Source of the DNA: Acetobacter estunensis
Lineage (GTDB): Bacteria > Pseudomonadota > Alphaproteobacteria > Acetobacterales > Acetobacteraceae
Length of the DNA stretch: 47,923 nt
Assembly: GCF_011516945.1 (NCBI RefSeq)
Contig: NZ_WOTH01000023.1
Span: 1 to 47,923, forward strand
Direction of reading: 5' to 3'
The notes below the pieces were generated by a model that worked only from the letters and a program-made list of their open reading frames with translations, did no database searches and was not told where the DNA came from. The position numbers and the translations under genes were made by a program. Shown one piece after another: positions 45,801-47,923 of this stretch (its first letter is position 1; the number at the start of each line of letters is the position of its first letter).

Positions 45801-46446
45801 CGGTCGTGGCCTGTCCGGCACTGGACCGAAGGCCGGTGGCCCGCTTATCCTCCGCCGCTTGCTCAGCGAAACGCCAGTCCTGAACGCGGCAGGTCAACAC
45901 ACCCCGACGACCGCCATGACGACATGGACCGACTGGCTACGTGGCAAAGGGGAAGCAAACGCCGCCGATAGTGCCTCTGCTTGTGCGAACTCATCCCCAC
46001 TGGGAGAAGAGCGCATCCTCCCCGGTCCGGTGGGCGAACAGAACCTCTACCGCCTGATGCCACGCGGCAATGTTCTGTGTGTGGCCACGACACGCGCCGG
46101 ACTGTTCGCACAGATTTCGCTGGCACTCGCGGGTGGCAACACGGCGCTGGTACTGGCTGAACGCACGTTGACGGACTGGATGGTCTCGCTGCCCGACAGC
46201 CTGCGGAGCGCGATCCGCCCGGTCGTGGACGCTACCACCCTGCCCTGCGCCATCCTGCTTGGTGAGGAAGATAATGAGGCCTTCCGCGCAGTCCGCAAGG
46301 CGCTCTCGAATGGAAACGGCCCTATTGTCCCAGCATGGCTTACAGGTAAGGCGCTGCCATCCATTGAGAGTGTTCTGGAAGAACAGTCCCGCAGCATCAA
46401 TACGACAGCGGCGGGCGGCAATGCGAGCCTGATGACACTGGCATAA
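42811..46446 (+). CDS. putA: Bifunctional proline dehydrogenase / 1-pyrroline-5-carboxylate dehydrogenase
   Basis: A 1211-residue PutA that oxidises proline to glutamate. Residues about 165-470 form the FAD-binding proline dehydrogenase barrel (EALGFSYSYDMLGEAAFTAPDA, ISIKLSALHPRY, MVRLVKGAYWDSEIKKAQ, ATHNARTLAT). Residues about 560-1040 form the NAD-dependent P5C dehydrogenase with E796 in VAETGGQNAMIVDSSA and catalytic C830 in SAGQRCSALR. A C-terminal ALDH-superfamily-like domain follows. The N-terminal ribbon-helix-helix DNA-binding domain of E. coli PutA is absent, so this is the non-autoregulating type, which fits the divergent GntR gene. The start ATG 42811 has GGA ten bases upstream. 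Confidence 0.96.
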   Translation: MLSTVTSSPDFSSRAPLRQAIVAAFRTPEAACVEKLTSAAILSDEEERTTATVATRLAEALRARRNPGLVETLVQEFSLSSAEGVALMCMAEALLRIPDVATRDALIHDKIGESDWLAHVGRGKPMFANAAAWGLALTGRLIGDHDEKKLTGALMNFVERSSMPVVRKAVDAAMRLMGEQFVLGQTIEQARKNSAKLEALGFSYSYDMLGEAAFTAPDAARYRQDYINAIHAIGSTAKGANVYERPGISIKLSALHPRYVRAQRDRVMTELLSVVQDLTLLARSYDIGINIDAEETERLDLSLDLLEALCHTPGLEGWNGIGFVVQAYGKRAPYALDFIIDLARRTERRIMVRLVKGAYWDSEIKKAQLEGMTDFPVYTRKCHTDISYIACARKLLAARDVIFPQFATHNARTLATIYTLAGPDFEVGSYEFQCLHGMGETLYKQVVGPEKLNRPARIYAPVGTHETLLAYLVRRLLENGANSSFVNQIGDGSIPLASLIENPIDVAHRYTPYGAPHTEIRKPADLFAPERTNSAGLDLADDRVLKELATRIAAAPQIWTGGPIVNGETTTGAGIPITNPTDRRDVVGSVTWATPEIVIKAADAAEKGAADWAATPPARRAEILTKAADLLEERHALLMALLGREAGKSLPNSVAEVREAVDFLRYYGATVAREFDNATHKPLGIVTCISPWNFPLAIFIGQIAAALAAGNVVLAKPAEETPLIAAVAVGILHEAGVPVSALHLLPGAGEIGAAAVADARVMGVMFTGSTTVAQIINRQLEDRRTASGQPVPFVAETGGQNAMIVDSSALAEQVVADVLASAFDSAGQRCSALRILCVQDDCADRVLTMLRGAMQELHIGNPALLSCDVGPVITEEAASGITAHIEAFRQRGASVLSLDLPEDCAHGSFVAPTLIEVNSIAEIGPEVFGPVLHVLRYRREKLDDLLHDINATGYGLTFGLHTRLDSTVNTVLARIDAGNLYVNRNTIGAVVGVQPFGGRGLSGTGPKAGGPLILRRLLSETPVLNAAGQHTPTTAMTTWTDWLRGKGEANAADSASACANSSPLGEERILPGPVGEQNLYRLMPRGNVLCVATTRAGLFAQISLALAGGNTALVLAERTLTDWMVSLPDSLRSAIRPVVDATTLPCAILLGEEDNEAFRAVRKALSNGNGPIVPAWLTGKALPSIESVLEEQSRSINTTAAGGNASLMTLA

Positions 46447-46661
46447 GTTCTTTCATCATGACCGGGAAGGCGCTTCGATATTTGCACATCGGGGCGTCTT
46501 CTGTGGCTGGTGTTGCATGTCGCTCTCTGACGCGCTCGTCCATACAAGAGCGCGGCAGTTCAGAAAAACAGAGACACACCTGTAACCGTGGGAATATGTC
46601 GCTGCCAGAAACACACGATGATCGGCATCCGCGACCACATACGTCGTGGATGTAAACGTCG

Positions 46662-47462
46662 TCACGCCCGGCGCTCAATCACCCGCACCTCGTCGCCCAC
46701 CCGGATCATGCCCGGTTTTTCCACCAGTGCGTTCTGCCCGAACATCACCCCTCCCGGCACATGGCGAAACTCAGCCAGCGCCTTGAGCGGCTGACCCGGC
46801 TCAGGCGTCTGGCCCGTCTCCTGATCGATGGTTGTGACCACACAGCGCGAGCACGGCTTCACCAGACGCAACTCCACATCGCCCACGCCAAGACGCACCC
46901 ATGCATCCTCCTCCCACGCAGAGGCCCCGGTAACGACCAGATTGGGACGAAATCGCGCCATGGGAACCGGCATGGCAAGGCGCGTATTCAGATCGACCAA
47001 AGACGCCTCCGTGCAGAGCAGTACCGGAAACTCGTCCGCAAAGGAGACCGGATAATCCTGCCCCTGCCAGTTGCGCAGACGCGCGGCCCTCGGTTCGATC
47101 ATAAAAACCAGCCGACATGCGCGCCCCAGATGAGCACTGAGCCACTCAGCCACCTCATCGCCCGCATCGCATCCTCGCACGGTATCGACCCACACCCGCA
47201 CATCCCGCTCTTTGCCGACAGGATACGGCACGACGTGTTCGGTTCCATCCGTATGCTTGAGCGTTACTCCCGTCTGGCTGGGATGAGCAGCAATCCGCGC
47301 CATGGCAGACATCGTGCGCTGCGTGAGAAACTCGCCTTTCGGCGTCACCACAAGCCATCGACGATCGTTAAGCGGACCCCATGTCTCCAGTTCCAATTGC
47401 TCCAGCGACAAGGCGTGCAAGCCCTTAACAGGATAAATATGAAGCGACGCGATACGCAGCAT
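46662..47462 (-). CDS. MOSC-domain protein (YcbX/mARC-like)
   Basis: A 266-residue protein. Residues 1-110 form the MOSC N-terminal beta-barrel (LRIASLHIYPVKGLHALSLEQLELETWGPLNDRRWLVV). Residues about 120-260 form the MOSC domain with SFADEFPVLLCTEASLVDLNTRL and the conserved Cys in KPCSRCVVTTID, the putative molybdenum ligand (GGVMFGQNALV follows). E. coli YcbX and eukaryotic mARC are related and reduce N-hydroxylated compounds. AGGAGA lies ten bases before ATG 47462; an in-frame ATG at 47486 is less likely. No electron-transfer partner is visible nearby. Confidence 0.85.
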   Translation of the reverse strand: MLRIASLHIYPVKGLHALSLEQLELETWGPLNDRRWLVVTPKGEFLTQRTMSAMARIAAHPSQTGVTLKHTDGTEHVVPYPVGKERDVRVWVDTVRGCDAGDEVAEWLSAHLGRACRLVFMIEPRAARLRNWQGQDYPVSFADEFPVLLCTEASLVDLNTRLAMPVPMARFRPNLVVTGASAWEEDAWVRLGVGDVELRLVKPCSRCVVTTIDQETGQTPEPGQPLKALAEFRHVPGGVMFGQNALVEKPGMIRVGDEVRVIERRA

Positions 47463-47505
47463 GAAGACTCTTTCTCCTAACAACAAAAAGTGTGCAAAAT
47501 CGCCT

Positions 47506-47811
47506 TTACGCTGCGCTACTACTCAAAAGCGTCATTTCGGCTTTTTCAACGGCGACGCTTTCCTCCCATTTGCCATCCCCCAGCCGCAGGCTGAACATTT
47601 TTCCCGGCATCTGTGCGGTCAAACGCAGGCTTTCGCACTCAGCAGGAATGTCAAAGACCCCAAAGATCATGTCACGAAAAACACGCTGAAAAAGCAAAGG
47701 AAAGCGCGTGCCAGCCCCATTCCCGTTTTCCACACGCAGGACGTGAATGAATCGTGCGTCCTGCACCCCCACCAGAAGACGGCTTCCCTTCCGAACCGGA
47801 GGCAACGTCAC
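47506..47811 (-). CDS. Doubtful small ORF
   Basis: A 101-residue frame with a GTG start and no clear ribosome-binding site. Composition is protein-like (SRLLVGVQDARFIHVLRVENG, ending SSSAA), but no family is recognised. In the same frame a TGA stop lies five codons upstream, after another open stretch beginning at an ATG. This may mean a degraded larger gene, or simply a chance frame. The upstream sequence to 47923 is AT-rich, like a promoter region. It is transcribed toward the MOSC gene with 43 bases between them. Confidence 0.35.
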   Translation of the reverse strand: MTLPPVRKGSRLLVGVQDARFIHVLRVENGNGAGTRFPLLFQRVFRDMIFGVFDIPAECESLRLTAQMPGKMFSLRLGDGKWEESVAVEKAEMTLLSSSAA

Positions 47812-47923
47812 CTCGACGCGGAAATCTCACAGAAGGGTTGTACATCGGGTTAGATTATGAAAAAGTCTGTTTTGTAGAAAAGAAATTTCCATAATCATCA
47901 AGAAAACCCGATGCAGACAGAGT

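Noticed and set aside
44410..45900. 496-residue open frame antisense to putA
   Set aside because: Covered entirely by intact putA P5C dehydrogenase domain; composition typical of a complement frame.
46626..46652. Hairpin CATCC-CGAC / GTCG-GGATG between putA and the MOSC gene
   Set aside because: Has an internal mismatch and no T-run on either strand; too weak to call as a terminator.

Overview
The window looks like a chromosomal segment of an acetic acid bacterium (Alphaproteobacteria, Acetobacteraceae). The grounds are moderately high GC, a hopanoid cluster that begins with dxs, an alphaproteobacterial SspB, a circularly permuted two-piece tmRNA, and many polysaccharide and redox genes. The genus cannot be fixed from sequence alone. 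I see no rRNA, CRISPR array, insertion sequence or prophage.

Layout. (1) 1-4508, plus strand: the 3' end of dxs, then hpnM, hpnI, hpnJ and hpnK. This is an isoprenoid-to-hopanoid side-chain module (N-acetylglucosamine transfer, deacetylation, cyclitol ether formation, and an Mla-like lipid carrier). (2) 4516-11400: housekeeping genes, namely a cysteine desulfurase, an alpha/beta hydrolase, tyrS, the fluoride exporter crcB, a VOC protein, class I fumarase and the ClpXP adaptor sspB. (3) About 11570-11870, minus strand: a permuted ssrA (tmRNA) gene encoding the tag ANDNSEVLAVAA, immediately upstream of sspB. The tag and one of its delivery adaptors are therefore neighbours. (4) 11992-17520: a SAM methyltransferase, thyX with a coupled small membrane protein, a secreted protein, an M29 aminopeptidase, and a coupled trio of a proline-rich micro-protein, a four-helix membrane protein and a secreted Dabb protein. 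(5) 17572-21247: a lower-GC surface polysaccharide patch (flippase, GT2, Och1-like glycosyltransferase) ending at tRNA-Ser(GCT). (6) 21597-25298: the riboflavin operon ribD-ribE-ribBA-ribH behind an FMN riboswitch. (7) 25448-34341: an O-methyltransferase, a YqjI-type PadR repressor with a clear palindromic operator and a divergent secreted hydrolase, a CYTH-CHAD protein, large-subunit catalase, a GT25 glycosyltransferase and an aldehyde dehydrogenase. (8) 34390-39835, minus strand: an SDR, a cytochrome P450, a lytic transglycosylase and a divergent family-4-like uracil-DNA glycosylase. (9) 40010-47811: a TPR protein, a GntR/FCD regulator divergent from the bifunctional proline catabolism enzyme putA, a MOSC protein and a doubtful small ORF.

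Most genes are standard for the family. The points that deserve a second look are the ssrA-sspB pairing, the YqjI-like regulator that has lost Cys and controls an unusual neighbour, the uracil-DNA glycosylase that appears to lack Fe-S ligands, the low-GC glycan patch beside a tRNA gene, and the micro-protein/membrane/Dabb trio, for which I recognise no function.
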